Shown: positions 10,101-18,117, numbered from the stretch's first letter. The stretch: DNA of 64,000 nt from Sporosarcina obsidiansis (GCF_009651005.1 NZ_WHVW01000001.1:143720-207719), one strand, 5' to 3'. Notes: a model not told the origin generated them from the letters alone. A program made the numbers and translations.

Positions 10101-10377
10101 TGATTTGAACTTCACTTATACAACAGCAGTGAACACACCACTTGCAAACACATTACAAGTGACAGTTGCTACTAAGGCGACTGCTCCAGCTGAAGCAGCA
10201 GGATATAAAATTTCTTACAAGCTAGCTGATGGTAATACAGTTGAGCAAGACGGTAAGTTCAACGAAGCACTTACTTTAGCAATTGTCAAAGGCAATACAA
10301 TTGAAGCAACAGTTCAGCTTACTGATGCTGCTGGTAACAACGTAGGAACTGCAAAAACTATTAGCTTAACTAATTAA
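7108..10377 (+). CDS. S-layer protein with three SLH domains
   Basis: Major surface-layer protein of 1089 residues. The signal peptide ends at APVASAA (about residue 31). SLH modules occupy about 32-235 (GIIKGYEDGSFKPNKTLTR, GVFVGTPDGKLDPTGDITR, FNPKNTTTRGHFATF). The rest consists of beta-rich Ig-like domains, a helical linker near 920-985 (ALPATADLTLANEAKVNEAR) and a final beta domain ending KTISLTN. It is similar in plan to Lysinibacillus sphaericus S-layer proteins. The SLH modules anchor it to pyruvylated wall polymer while the remainder self-assembles into the lattice. AGAGGAGG 13 bases upstream sets the start. Codon use is strongly biased and Cys is absent, as expected for a highly expressed exported protein. 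It has its own promoter and terminator. Confidence 0.93.
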   Translation: MANQPTKYRKFVVGAASAALVASAVAPVASAADFNDTKGNTHEEAINALSDAGIIKGYEDGSFKPNKTLTRSDVVKLMGKWLVSEGYKVPADAQSKPRFADLKTTSNKELLEMAALVYDNGVFVGTPDGKLDPTGDITRENMAIVLVRAFDRVHDIDLASYVAAQDFKKDVTDLGKAKAEARPAIDVLDFFDITNPEAPAFNPKNTTTRGHFATFLHKTINTDFSDVGTGTVAPGVASVKAVNATTVEVAMKDKVDNINSLNFKIDGLTVSNAAVKQTDDKVVVLTTAVQKGGEKYTVTLNDKAIGSFTGMSAVVPTKIDMTSENVQGKVGQQAILSADVGVKQAGIPVTFNVKANTTGTLNKDQVFEAVTNADGIATFSYTQYAAGVDEVVAYPTGTPTVRDYATVHWGVDTILTLEEDDKKGASLNNGENKVYKVTYKDPKTGKAVQNQDVHVTFAENVDVAINKLTDATINGKPAYQTTNGQVASVTVKTDSKGEATFTVSGSNTKATPVVFIDNSGYGQNSVNKLDQTELQVKAAELTFGAIHAKYDLELTRDGGEEAAVGSSNGRVYKVAVKDENGKAAAGEVVNVAFDEVLDRVISTNTKAEFVVDNTKYKGTTNYYNTNNKQQVQIKLDSKGEAEFKIVSNDNKDYATPVIWIDINTSNNKDGVLEQGEPTKTAAMTYFADEKVEGSKLKVYNQRTQEEIKDNRPVVGSDAVEFRFDVANQSGEAFSGSISDFKATYQVTNTGNSDVYVWKNAADVGNRDKATIISTRRGETFTLETTNNKQVKLFVGANGETASVDVTAYGEAKEVGNDKKVVRLSESKVAKATFQSTSDLGTSYTGVVQSFDKDKKKLTFAGKKELNYKEEFDAGKVKYEDARGTTTLNLNFAQFEDIVSTSPNAELHYYKNNDGVITFTILKAVSNQTDANAANAVTALITALPATADLTLANEAKVNEARVAYNALTTAQKALVTQATTDKLVAAEAKIAELKADNSDLNFTYTTAVNTPLANTLQVTVATKATAPAEAAGYKISYKLADGNTVEQDGKFNEALTLAIVKGNTIEATVQLTDAAGNNVGTAKTISLTN

Positions 10378-10387
10378 TTTATTATCG

Positions 10388-10426
10388 GAAGTGAGGGGAG
10401 AGTACTTCTCTTCTCACTTCAGTTTT
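10388..10426 (+). terminator. terminator after the S-layer gene
   Basis: GAAGTGAG pairs with CTCACTTC, with further pairing inside (GGGAGAG/CTTCTC), followed by AGTTTT. The T run is short, so some read-through into the next surface gene is possible; I see no convincing separate promoter for that gene. Confidence 0.7.
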
Positions 10427-10467
10427 ATAATTAAGTACATTTTCATCCAAAAATGGAGGTAAGAATA

Positions 10468-12618
10468 TTGAAAAAATCAAATAAGCTTGCGTTTTTGACA
10501 ACTACTGCAGCTGCATTAGCAGTAGCAGCTACAGGTAACGTCACACCTGCTGCCGCAGCAGAAGTATCTCAGATTCCTGACGGAGCAGTTATTAATCCAG
10601 AAACAAACAATGCATTCCATGAAAGCCAAATCGGTACTTCACTAGCATCTTTTGAAATTATCAATGCGATTAATGCTGGTAAAGATGTTTACTTCAAGTT
10701 ACCAGGTTCAACATCAGTAGTTAATGTAACAAACAACCAACTAGTTTCTTCAGAAACTGTGAACAATCTGCCTGAACTATCTTATGTAGATAAAGATGGT
10801 CAGCAAACTACAATTCCTGGAGCTCAAGCAGGGGAATTGAAAGTTGAATCGGTAAGTGCGATTAACGCTAACGCTGTAACTGTAACATTCCCTGAGATCA
10901 CTACAGCTATCGAAGATGCAAACGTAGTTGTTAAAGATGGCGAAGGAAAAGTTGTAGAAACTAAACCAATGTTGCTTGCAGAAGGCACAACACAAGCCGA
11001 TTTCGAATTCGTAACACCGTTCCCAGTTGACCACAAGTTTACTGGTGTTTGGGATGTAAACGGTAAAAAGTACAACTTCGATGCTATCAACCAATTAGCT
11101 GATATCGTAGAAGCTGCAGTTACAACTCCTAACCAAATCAAATTGCAAACAGCTCTAGATGCGGCAGGTATTACATATGCTGACGAGCTACTTATTGCTA
11201 AATATTTAACTGCTCTTCAAGCAGAGGGGGCAACTGCATCACTAGAAGCAGTTCAAAAAGCAATTACTAAAATTGATGAAGATACAGCTAAAGATGAAGC
11301 TAATGATGCAGCAGTTGAAGCGGTTCTAGATGCAAAAACTCAAGCTCAATTGTTGAAAGCATTGCAAGCTAACTTCGATGTTGTAAACCCTGAGTGGATT
11401 GTTGAATATCAGGCAGCAATAGCTGAAGGAGAACCTGAAACTGTTGAAGAAATCCAAGAGGCTGTTTACAATGTTAATCTTTCTGTAGTAGGTCCAAAAG
11501 TAGATGCAGCTAACATGTCACTAGACAGCGTGAAAGTTGTTGAAGCTAGAACACTTGTTACTAATTGGGTTCCTGCAATTTCTGAAGACGATGAAGTTTC
11601 AATGTTTGCTGGTCTAAAAGAGCAATTATTAGATCTTTTAAATGTTGAAGATGCTTTAATCGCTGTTGATCAAGCTAAAACGAACTCTGCATTGAAAACC
11701 GCTTTGGTTAACCTAGATAAGCTTGAGACTGAGCTTGTTGAAAAGTATCCTGATGCCGGACTAGAAAAAGAATTCTTTATCAAAGATGTTGAAGATGCTA
11801 ACCTTACTGCTTATAGAGATGCAGTCAAAGCAGCTGAAGTTGGAGCTAAAAACCAACGTAAAGATATCCAGAAAATCGTTACTGATGCTAACAATGTAGC
11901 AGTAGATACAGCAAAAACTAAAGTTCTTAAAGATCTTAACGAAGTAACTGCTAAAACTGCAGCAGCAGACGTTGTAGCTCTTCTTGAAAAGAGCCAAGAG
12001 TTAAATGATCAAACAAACAAAGTAAACTCTGCATATGCAGATGCTTATAAAACTGCTGTTGTCGAAGCGGTTGCTGGAGAAGAAACTCTTACTGCAGGTG
12101 AAGTAAATACACTCATCGGTACTGTAAACGCTGCACAAGATGCAAAAGCACAACTTGCAGCAGTTAATGCAGCTTCTACAGCTTCTGAAATGAGCAAAGC
12201 TCTAATCGCTCTTGAAGCAGCAAACAATAAGACTGATTTCACTAACCTTTCATCTACAGCTAAGCTTGAAGTAGCTGAAATTGTATTAGCTAAGCGTAAT
12301 GCTATTGTAGCTGGTGATGATCAAAAAGCAAAAGAATTTAAAGATTTAGCAGCAGCTCTTGCAGCAGTATCTCATGAAACTACAGGTGCAATTGCAGTAA
12401 GAACAGCATTCCTTACAGATGTTAACGATGAAACAACAATTGCAGGTGTACAAGCAGCTCTTGCAGGAGAAAATTCTCTACTTCCTGAATTCAAGACACT
12501 TGGTGCAGCAGCTCAAGTAGAAAAGGCTGAAGCGGTTCTTAACGCTTTGACAGCTCTTAAAGCTGACGGGAAAGCTGGATTCTCTACTGTAACTGAAATC
12601 AAAACAATCGTCGAATAA
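10468..12618 (+). CDS. exported surface protein, first exon of an intron-split gene
   Basis: Exported protein of 716 residues when read to its own stop. Start choice: an ATG at 10453 lies inside the ribosome site, while GGAGGT at 10455-10460 is correctly spaced for TTG at 10468, giving MKKSNKLAFL. The signal peptide ends near PAAAA (about residue 31). An N-terminal domain of about 95 residues (IPDGAVINPETNNAFHESQI...LPELSYVDKDG) recurs as a stand-alone gene at 19489. The remainder is Ala/Glu/Lys-rich and helical, in several FIVAR-like repeats. There is no SLH module. The frame stops at 12616-12618, eight bases before the TTGCG that looks like a canonical group II intron 5' end. If splicing joins 12615 to 13322, the stop is removed and the protein continues in frame for 537 residues more. 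Confidence 0.88.
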   Translation: MKKSNKLAFLTTTAAALAVAATGNVTPAAAAEVSQIPDGAVINPETNNAFHESQIGTSLASFEIINAINAGKDVYFKLPGSTSVVNVTNNQLVSSETVNNLPELSYVDKDGQQTTIPGAQAGELKVESVSAINANAVTVTFPEITTAIEDANVVVKDGEGKVVETKPMLLAEGTTQADFEFVTPFPVDHKFTGVWDVNGKKYNFDAINQLADIVEAAVTTPNQIKLQTALDAAGITYADELLIAKYLTALQAEGATASLEAVQKAITKIDEDTAKDEANDAAVEAVLDAKTQAQLLKALQANFDVVNPEWIVEYQAAIAEGEPETVEEIQEAVYNVNLSVVGPKVDAANMSLDSVKVVEARTLVTNWVPAISEDDEVSMFAGLKEQLLDLLNVEDALIAVDQAKTNSALKTALVNLDKLETELVEKYPDAGLEKEFFIKDVEDANLTAYRDAVKAAEVGAKNQRKDIQKIVTDANNVAVDTAKTKVLKDLNEVTAKTAAADVVALLEKSQELNDQTNKVNSAYADAYKTAVVEAVAGEETLTAGEVNTLIGTVNAAQDAKAQLAAVNAASTASEMSKALIALEAANNKTDFTNLSSTAKLEVAEIVLAKRNAIVAGDDQKAKEFKDLAAALAAVSHETTGAIAVRTAFLTDVNDETTIAGVQAALAGENSLLPEFKTLGAAAQVEKAEAVLNALTALKADGKAGFSTVTEIKTIVE

Positions 12619-13321
12619 TAAAATTGCGAAACGTTACTCTATAAATCTATGAATATAGTAGATGAAATGAGTGAAGAAATCTCCTCATATCGGCATTCGG
12701 TATGAGGATTTTCTTTAACTATACATTGTCAAATGTCGGGAGAAATACCCGTCCTATGTAATAGCCTAATTTACATAGTGCCTAATCCTCCTGCATGCTA
12801 AATGGTTTACTCGCCATGAAGCATGAAGCCAGGTGAAGTCGTAATACGTGAAAGTCGTATGCGGGGCTCCTTAAAAGATAACTATGGTCAAGCAATGAAT
12901 CCATGAATTAAAGCTGCATGAGCTAGTGGCTGATCTACAAAGAACCTTCGGCTGGTCAGCCATCTGCCTGCTTGGAATAGCAGCGCAGGAACCGGTACAA
13001 TTCGGGCTATTAAACCGGTTCTTCTCTTGTTGCATAGTGGAGGCCTACGGTTATTAAAACAAGGGATGACAGGTATGGAACGTTTGAGGTCCTTGATGAG
13101 TAGGAAGAGTAATTCCATAGAGGTATCAAGGAAGTCAGCGGGTTCGTAGTAGTGTCGATTGCCAGCCGTTTGTATCTGTATGGCAACATACGGAGAGGAG
13201 AAAACTGGCGGGAGCGAAGGAACCTAGTCGGTAGAGAATCTATCGATGGAACGCCGTATGCGGTGAAAGCCGCACGTACGGTGTAGACCGGTCGAAATCC
13301 TTGGCAGGATAGACACGGAAT
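12616..13321 (+). ncRNA. ORF-less group II intron
   Basis: Self-splicing group II intron RNA with no reverse-transcriptase ORF, about 698-706 nt. Domain V is complete at 13251-13284: 34 nt, CGC catalytic triad (13252-13254), a two-base CG bulge at 13275-13276, and a GAAA tetraloop at 13265-13268. Domain VI is 13288-13318 (CCGGTC pairing with GAC-A-CGG) with bulged A13315 as branch point, seven bases from a 3' end at AAT|GGT. The upstream part is rich in stems typical of domain I (12690-12716, 12779 region, 12928-12962). CGC is usual for group IIC but does not prove the class. The 5' end is inferred: canonical TTGCG at 12624, or a shifted site at 12616. No other domain V was seen in the window. 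Confidence 0.85.
12689..12717 (+). other. hairpin inside the intron, possible terminator
   Basis: CCTCATATCGG and CGGTATGAGG flank a short loop and are followed by ATTTTCTTT. It may be a domain I stem of the intron, or an intrinsic terminator ending the unspliced message of the first exon. Both readings are possible, and termination here would compete with splicing. Confidence 0.5.
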
Positions 13322-14935
13322 GGTGGAACATTGCCAACAACGAATGCCCAGCAGTTTGAAGCGGATCTAAAAGCTGCTAAAAACGGAGATACCGTTACTC
13401 TTAAAGGTAACATCACAAAAGATATTGTAATTAACAAATTGATCAATCTTGATCTGAATGGCAAGACGATTACTGGTAACGTAACAATCAACACACCGGC
13501 TAAAGGTACGATGAACTTGAAAAATGGTAGCATTACTGGTAATCTGACGGTTGATGCACCACAGGCTACAGTTAATAATGAGCTCACAGTATCAGGAAAT
13601 ATCAATATTAATAACGTTGCTTATGGAACATGGAATGAGCGGGCTAATGGTAACAGTCTCTTCGTGCATGATCCAGATGGCATTAAGGTGATCATTTATC
13701 CAGGTGTAAGAGTTGCAGCTATTGCAGTTGCTCCGGAAGCAGTTGGAAATGTTACGATTACAAACAATGGAACAATTGAAAAGGTTGATGCTCAGGCTTC
13801 TGTTGAGTTGGTGAACAACGGCTCTGTTGAAGAGATTGCAGGTAATAGTGAAGTAAAACTGTCAGGTACAGGTACTGTTGATAAAGTTACTAATGAAAAA
13901 CCTGTTGTAAACGAAAGCAACCAGGATGCTTTCCTAACAAAAAGTGGAGATCTAACTTTAAACCAAGATCGTTATGAGACTTCGTTTAAATGGGGTTCAA
14001 ACAACGGGATTGGTTCCGGTGAGAAATCAGCTCATACTTCTCCAGGCGGCTACAATTACTTCGGAAATGGTGCATATTTAGATATCACTGTTAAGAAGGA
14101 AGGAGAATCTTCAAATGCTAAGTTTGATGATGTTCTTTCTCAGCTTACTCTTCAAACAAACGGTGGAGCAACAGATGATATTAGCGGGGGAGCAAAAACG
14201 GATGGTCGTCAGCCGGCTGACTGGGGCAAATCAACTGCAAACCAGAGCTTTGCGACAAAGTTGAAAGAATCAGGCAGCAATGCTGTATTTTATGGCGTTC
14301 GTCAAAACAATACAAACGGCGTAGCTACTGTTGGTTTTAACGCAGGTGAAAAACGAGATGTAAATCTTACTTTCTCACCTAAGGACGGTTTAGCTGAAGG
14401 CACTTACACAATTACAGTTCAGCCGAAACAGCAAGTTAGTGAAACGGCAGGCAAAAATATTGGAGATGCAATCACTTATACATTTTCAGTAAATAGTATT
14501 TTTGAAGCTGCATCAACCTATACGTACCAAGACTATTCATACGTTGGAAATTCTGTTTTGTCCAAAACACAAAGTGGTGTAACGATTGAATCTACTTATT
14601 CAAATGGAACACAACTACTGGACGGTACAGCTATGAACGATATGGCACGCTATCTTGGAGCGTTGCAGTATGCTAACAATGGTAGAATGCCTGAAAGCAT
14701 TGTCTACAATGGTAACACGTATCAGTGGAATCCAACTTCTGCAGTAAATCTTAAAGGAAGCAACTGGTACGATTCAACCAATAGCAAAACATTGGTATCA
14801 GCCATAACCGCAGATATTCAAGCAATTGGACAGGGTGAAGGCGGACAGGAAGCAGCTATTGCAAAAGTGAATGAAGGTATTACTGTTTCCGTTGACGGAG
14901 TGTCTCTAACTTTGAAATCCAAAGCTCAACAATAA
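13322..14935 (+). CDS. second exon of the split surface gene
   Basis: Open frame of 537 residues (GGTLPTTNAQQFEADL...) with no signal peptide. The first possible start is TTG at 13331 behind a weak GGTGG. The frame stays open back to the intron end, and its first residues read as ordinary mid-protein sequence, so it is best taken as a 3' exon. The N-terminal half is a beta-helix-like series (LNGKTITGNVTINT, LKNGSITGNLTVDA, LVNNGSVEEIAG). The C-terminal half holds beta domains with YNYFGNGAYLDITVKK and a final YSYVGNSVLSKT... region. Joined to 12615, the product would be 1253 residues with a signal peptide and beta-rich display domains, similar in size to the S-layer protein. Translation on its own would give a cytosolic fragment. 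Domain functions are not recognised. Confidence 0.8.
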   Translation, partial: GGTLPTTNAQQFEADLKAAKNGDTVTLKGNITKDIVINKLINLDLNGKTITGNVTINTPAKGTMNLKNGSITGNLTVDAPQATVNNELTVSGNININNVAYGTWNERANGNSLFVHDPDGIKVIIYPGVRVAAIAVAPEAVGNVTITNNGTIEKVDAQASVELVNNGSVEEIAGNSEVKLSGTGTVDKVTNEKPVVNESNQDAFLTKSGDLTLNQDRYETSFKWGSNNGIGSGEKSAHTSPGGYNYFGNGAYLDITVKKEGESSNAKFDDVLSQLTLQTNGGATDDISGGAKTDGRQPADWGKSTANQSFATKLKESGSNAVFYGVRQNNTNGVATVGFNAGEKRDVNLTFSPKDGLAEGTYTITVQPKQQVSETAGKNIGDAITYTFSVNSIFEAASTYTYQDYSYVGNSVLSKTQSGVTIESTYSNGTQLLDGTAMNDMARYLGALQYANNGRMPESIVYNGNTYQWNPTSAVNLKGSNWYDSTNSKTLVSAITADIQAIGQGEGGQEAAIAKVNEGITVSVDGVSLTLKSKAQQ

Positions 14936-14961
14936 TCCACTCAAACATTTGAGTAGATCAC

Positions 14962-14998
14962 AAGAAAGGACTAGCCTTCGGGTTGGTTCTTTCTTTTT
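14962..14998 (+). terminator. terminator after the second exon
   Basis: AGAAAGGACTAGCC pairs with GGTTGGTTCTTTCT around TTCG, followed by TTTTT. A near-identical terminator lies at 15964-15999, so the two bracket the next gene. Confidence 0.88.
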
Positions 14999-15054
14999 AT
15001 TTATGCTACCATCTACTATAATAGAAGAAAGGTATGTCCATAGGAGGAACTAAC

Positions 15055-15954
15055 ATGATTGAGTATTCTAACCTTCCCGGCAGTCTTGCTACTTCTGTAG
15101 TAGAACCAGTAGTGTCGGAAGGATTTTATTATACAGTAACAGCTAGCAGGGATGAGGCACCTTTCTATCAAGAATTGAATGAACGCTTAACAAAGTTGGA
15201 GACGAGTATAGACGTTCAAATAGAAGAATTACAAGCGATAGAGAAGGCCAGTACTGAATTGATCTTCAATGTGGAAGCCAAAGGAGAGGTAGAGCTTCGA
15301 ATTGATTGGCTCAAGCGTCTTTTTGATGTGGAAGATGCATTGCCTTCTGTTTCTACGTGTACTGAAGCCGAACGTCTACGGGCAACGCTCAGCTCCGTTC
15401 AGACATGTCCAATGAAGTCTGAATTGCTCATAGTATTGGATAGTTTAGCCACATCACTTCCTGATGAAACTGAAACTGTTTCTTTAAGCGCAAACGATCG
15501 AGTAATGGAATTCGCGATTGAGCAGGCTGGGGATGGCTTTATTAATCTTGGCAGAGCAGGAAGAGAGCGTGTAGTTAAGGATTTACTAAAGAGATTTGGC
15601 GAAGATGTCCCATTGGCTTACATTCAAGAAGCAGTATCTGAAATAGAAGGCCAAGTTGTCCGTCTTGCTGAAATAGAAGATGCAAAGACATTGCAGAAAC
15701 AACTAGAGACTCTCCCGCTGCCCAGCTATGCAGGTCTATCTACAGAGCGAAAACAGATGGTTTCCGAGCAATTGATACAAAGCAGACAGTGGAAAGGGTT
15801 AGCTTCATTGAGTCGGCTAATTCATCAATTGGATGCCAAACTAATAAGTACGGCAGAAGAACAGGAAGAGCTGGAGACCATGAATGACTATTCTTCTGCT
15901 GTACTGGATGTTAAACACTTGGATAGCGATAAAATACATTTTAATAGTTTATAA
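15055..15954 (+). CDS. uncharacterised helical protein
   Basis: Protein of 299 residues that I do not recognise. AGGAGG at 15042-15047 fixes the ATG at 15055 (MIEYSNLPGS) rather than an ATG seven codons earlier. A possible TATAAT (15017-15022) lies just after the preceding terminator. There is no signal peptide or membrane segment. Sequence from about residue 40 is mostly Glu/Leu/Lys-rich helix with likely coiled coil (LNERLTKLETSIDVQIEELQ), resembling the helical filler of the neighbouring surface proteins but cytosolic. It sits between two near-identical terminators. A role connected with the surface genes is only a guess from position. Confidence 0.75.
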   Translation: MIEYSNLPGSLATSVVEPVVSEGFYYTVTASRDEAPFYQELNERLTKLETSIDVQIEELQAIEKASTELIFNVEAKGEVELRIDWLKRLFDVEDALPSVSTCTEAERLRATLSSVQTCPMKSELLIVLDSLATSLPDETETVSLSANDRVMEFAIEQAGDGFINLGRAGRERVVKDLLKRFGEDVPLAYIQEAVSEIEGQVVRLAEIEDAKTLQKQLETLPLPSYAGLSTERKQMVSEQLIQSRQWKGLASLSRLIHQLDAKLISTAEEQEELETMNDYSSAVLDVKHLDSDKIHFNSL

Positions 15955-15963
15955 TAGTCGGTT

Positions 15964-15999
15964 AAAGGACTGACCTTTGGGTTGGTTCTTTCTTTTTTT
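15964..15999 (+). terminator. terminator, near copy of 14962-14998
   Basis: AAAGGACTGACC pairs with GGTTGGTTCTTT around TTTG, followed by CTTTTTTT. The shared sequence with the previous terminator suggests local duplication of this unit. Confidence 0.85.
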
Positions 16000-16041
16000 G
16001 TTTTGGTAGAATTGTAGAGAGGTGGAATGGAGGTGAGAAGG

Positions 16042-16593
16042 ATGGATATGAAAGAAAGAGCATTGAAACTTTATTCTGGTAACCATTTTGCAAGAGCAGT
16101 CGTAAGGCAGTTATCGCTTTACGGTATTCCTATAGGTGATGTAATTGATTCCCTCGCTGCGGAAGCATATAACAAACTTCACGTTGAACGAGCGGCCGTC
16201 TTCTTTGAGGAGTTGGACAAGGGGGAAATCGAATTGACCCAGGAAGTGATCCAGAGTGAAGAGTTCCTATTCTCTCTGTTTGCTGCATTGAAGGCTTCCT
16301 TATATACTCGACAAAAAGAGAAAGTCCGGTTCTTTGCGAGGTTATTTGCAAAACATCTCACTGAAAATCAGTTCAGCCGAGCGGATGAGTACGACGACTA
16401 TTTAAAAATCTTGGATGAACTCACGTTTCGAGAAATCTATATGCTCTACAGGCTCAAACAATATGAAGGCTGTGCACTTCAAAAAGTCCATCCGGACAGA
16501 AATCATTACGATTTCTCAGGATGGCTTTTTCTATTTACCTGTATTACAGGATTTTCACCATGCAATTTAAATGGAAGAGAGGTCGAAAAATAG
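16042..16593 (+). CDS. uncharacterised protein, possibly truncated at its C-terminus
   Basis: Protein of 183 residues. GGAGGTG at 16029-16035 selects ATG 16042 (MDMKERALKLYSGN); ATG 16027 overlaps that site. It is charged and helical (FLFSLFAALKASLYTRQKEKVRFFARLF, LKILDELTFREIYMLYRLKQYE). Proteins with this kind of sequence occur as hypothetical, possibly DNA-associated, proteins in Bacillales; I cannot name the family with confidence. The last about 40 residues (CITGFSPCNLNGREVEK) look unlike the rest, and the gene ends directly beside a transposase, so the natural C-terminus may have been lost. No signal peptide or membrane segment is seen. Confidence 0.7.
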   Translation: MDMKERALKLYSGNHFARAVVRQLSLYGIPIGDVIDSLAAEAYNKLHVERAAVFFEELDKGEIELTQEVIQSEEFLFSLFAALKASLYTRQKEKVRFFARLFAKHLTENQFSRADEYDDYLKILDELTFREIYMLYRLKQYEGCALQKVHPDRNHYDFSGWLFLFTCITGFSPCNLNGREVEK

Positions 16594-16615
16594 GGGAAGA
16601 AAAAGTTGGACATGC

Positions 16616-16643
16616 CAAAAAAGCCTTTTCACAAGGGTTTTTA
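16616..16643. terminator. hairpin at the transposase 3' side
   Basis: AAAAAAGCC pairs with GGGTTTTT around TTTTCACAA, shared by the 16042 gene and the oppositely oriented transposase. The same sequence is recognisable in the decayed transposase copy (18119-18145), so it belongs to the element. Confidence 0.65.
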
Positions 16644-16662
16644 AAAATATTCAACTGATTGG

Positions 16663-17763
16663 TTAAGCCGCTTTCTTGTAAGTATGGTAGAGACCATTTA
16701 ACACCGGGGTGGCTTCCAATATGGTATCTTCTGCCGAAGTCGGAAAGTAAATCGGTGAAGGGATTGGAGTCTTGCCACTGATTCCCTGATGTGTCCGATG
16801 TGTATTGTAATAACCTTTGATGTATTCCATAAGCAGCCCACGTAGATGTCGCTCATTCAGCGGAATTACTTGGTCTACCAACTCTCTTTTAATCGTGCCG
16901 ATTACTCTTTCGGCGTATGCGTTTTGCCAAGGAGATCGATAAGCGGTTTTCTTTGCCGTAATGTCCGATGACTGTAAGAAAGCTTGAAATGCTTTAGAAC
17001 AGAAAATGGGATCATTATCATGAATCAAGTATTTTGGAACTTTGCCGTAAGGCGTTGCATTTCGGAATTGCTGGATGGTCCATTCCGCTGTTGGGTTCGT
17101 CTTTACGCCAAAATGAATAATTTCACGAGTTTTATGATGAATGATCACCAAGACATGAAGTACATTAAAGGTAATTGTAGGAATCGTAAAGAAATCGGTT
17201 GCCCATATCTCTTCTTGATGGTTTTGCAAGAACGTCTTCCAAGACTGGATCTGTTTTTCGGAAGGCGGCTTTCGTGTACTTGGCAGATACTTAGAAATGG
17301 TGTTTGGAGCAGGCGGCTTATCGATTCCAAGCATCCGAAGCTTTTCATGAATTTTCTCCGGTGACAACAGTGGATTTTCTTTATGTACTCGTTTAATCAG
17401 CTGGATTGTCCCGGCAGAAATCGTAGGACGTCCGATTTTCTTAGATTTTTCCTTCCAATAGAACTTGAAAGCTGTTCGGTGCCATCGAATGACCGTATCG
17501 GGTTTTACCATGACCAATGAATCCTTCCAGTTTTCCAAGTGCTTGGACAGGAGCACCCAGAGTTGACGAAAAGCTGGTGTTGGAAGCGGTTTTGGGATTT
17601 TTTCTTTTTCGAAACGATGGATATAAGATGCAAGTTGGCTCTTCAATGCGATAATTTCCAAATTGGCTGCATGCCTGGCCATAAATTCATTTTTCAAATA
17701 GGTAACCAAATAACCTAGCCACTCTTTACCATAATCGTACAGTGATCGTAGAAATGACAGCAT
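16663..17763 (-). CDS. DDE (rve-type) transposase
   Basis: Intact integrase-core transposase of 366 residues. An N-terminal helical and HTH-like region (KIGRPTISAGTIQLIKRVHKENPLLSPEKI) precedes the RNase H-like core. The acidic residues are visible as WATDFF, IHDNDPIF and NAYAERVIGTIKRE. GGAGGG lies just upstream of the ATG on this strand. Convincing terminal inverted repeats are not visible to me, so the element's ends are not set. A decayed copy in the same orientation follows at 18118-18640, so the element has duplicated or landed next to an older relative. Family: IS481/IS3-like rve group; the exact family is not assigned. Confidence 0.88.
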   Translation of the reverse strand: MLSFLRSLYDYGKEWLGYLVTYLKNEFMARHAANLEIIALKSQLASYIHRFEKEKIPKPLPTPAFRQLWVLLSKHLENWKDSLVMVKPDTVIRWHRTAFKFYWKEKSKKIGRPTISAGTIQLIKRVHKENPLLSPEKIHEKLRMLGIDKPPAPNTISKYLPSTRKPPSEKQIQSWKTFLQNHQEEIWATDFFTIPTITFNVLHVLVIIHHKTREIIHFGVKTNPTAEWTIQQFRNATPYGKVPKYLIHDNDPIFCSKAFQAFLQSSDITAKKTAYRSPWQNAYAERVIGTIKRELVDQVIPLNERHLRGLLMEYIKGYYNTHRTHQGISGKTPIPSPIYFPTSAEDTILEATPVLNGLYHTYKKAA

Positions 17764-18117
17764 TCAGAATCCCTCCAAATTGTATAGATAAGTTTAGCAC
17801 TCATTGTATACAAACAGCAGTTGAAGTTCTAGTAGAGCCACTATCCTATTGTTAGAATAATATAGCTCAGAGTGCCTATTAGGAACGGTTGTCTATAAAC
17901 ATAGAAAGAAGGAAATAGCGGTGGAGAGACATGAGTCGGCAATTTGCTTATCCATTGTGTTTGTTTGCTGTCTCCTTTAAAAAATCCATCCAAATAGAAA
18001 TTACTAGGATTTCTCTTTATGTATTTAAATTTCAACGGGAAGTAAGGAGTCTAACAATATAATTCAAGGCGATTATGAGGTGGAGAGTCAATGCTGAAAT
18101 AGATGGGCCTAGAAAAT
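17764..18117. other. spacer between the two transposase copies
   Basis: No well-supported gene. A 43-codon open frame on the plus strand (ATG at 17931 after GGTGGAGAG) has a plausible ribosome site, but its composition looks random. The spacer may be part of the mobile element's outer sequence. Confidence 0.4.

Noticed and set aside
12720-13330. Ordinary intergenic region carrying a minus-strand ORF at 12888-13118 or 13240-13605
   Set aside because: Those frames run over structured intron RNA including domain V and into the second exon; no ribosome sites or protein-like sequence.
13331-14935. Independent gene starting at TTG 13331
   Set aside because: No signal peptide, weak ribosome site, and the frame is open back to the predicted intron end, so an exon is the better reading; kept only as an alternative.
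17931-18062. 43-codon plus-strand ORF between the transposase copies
   Set aside because: It has a ribosome-site-like GGTGGAGAG, but sequence and context (mobile element spacer) do not support a protein.
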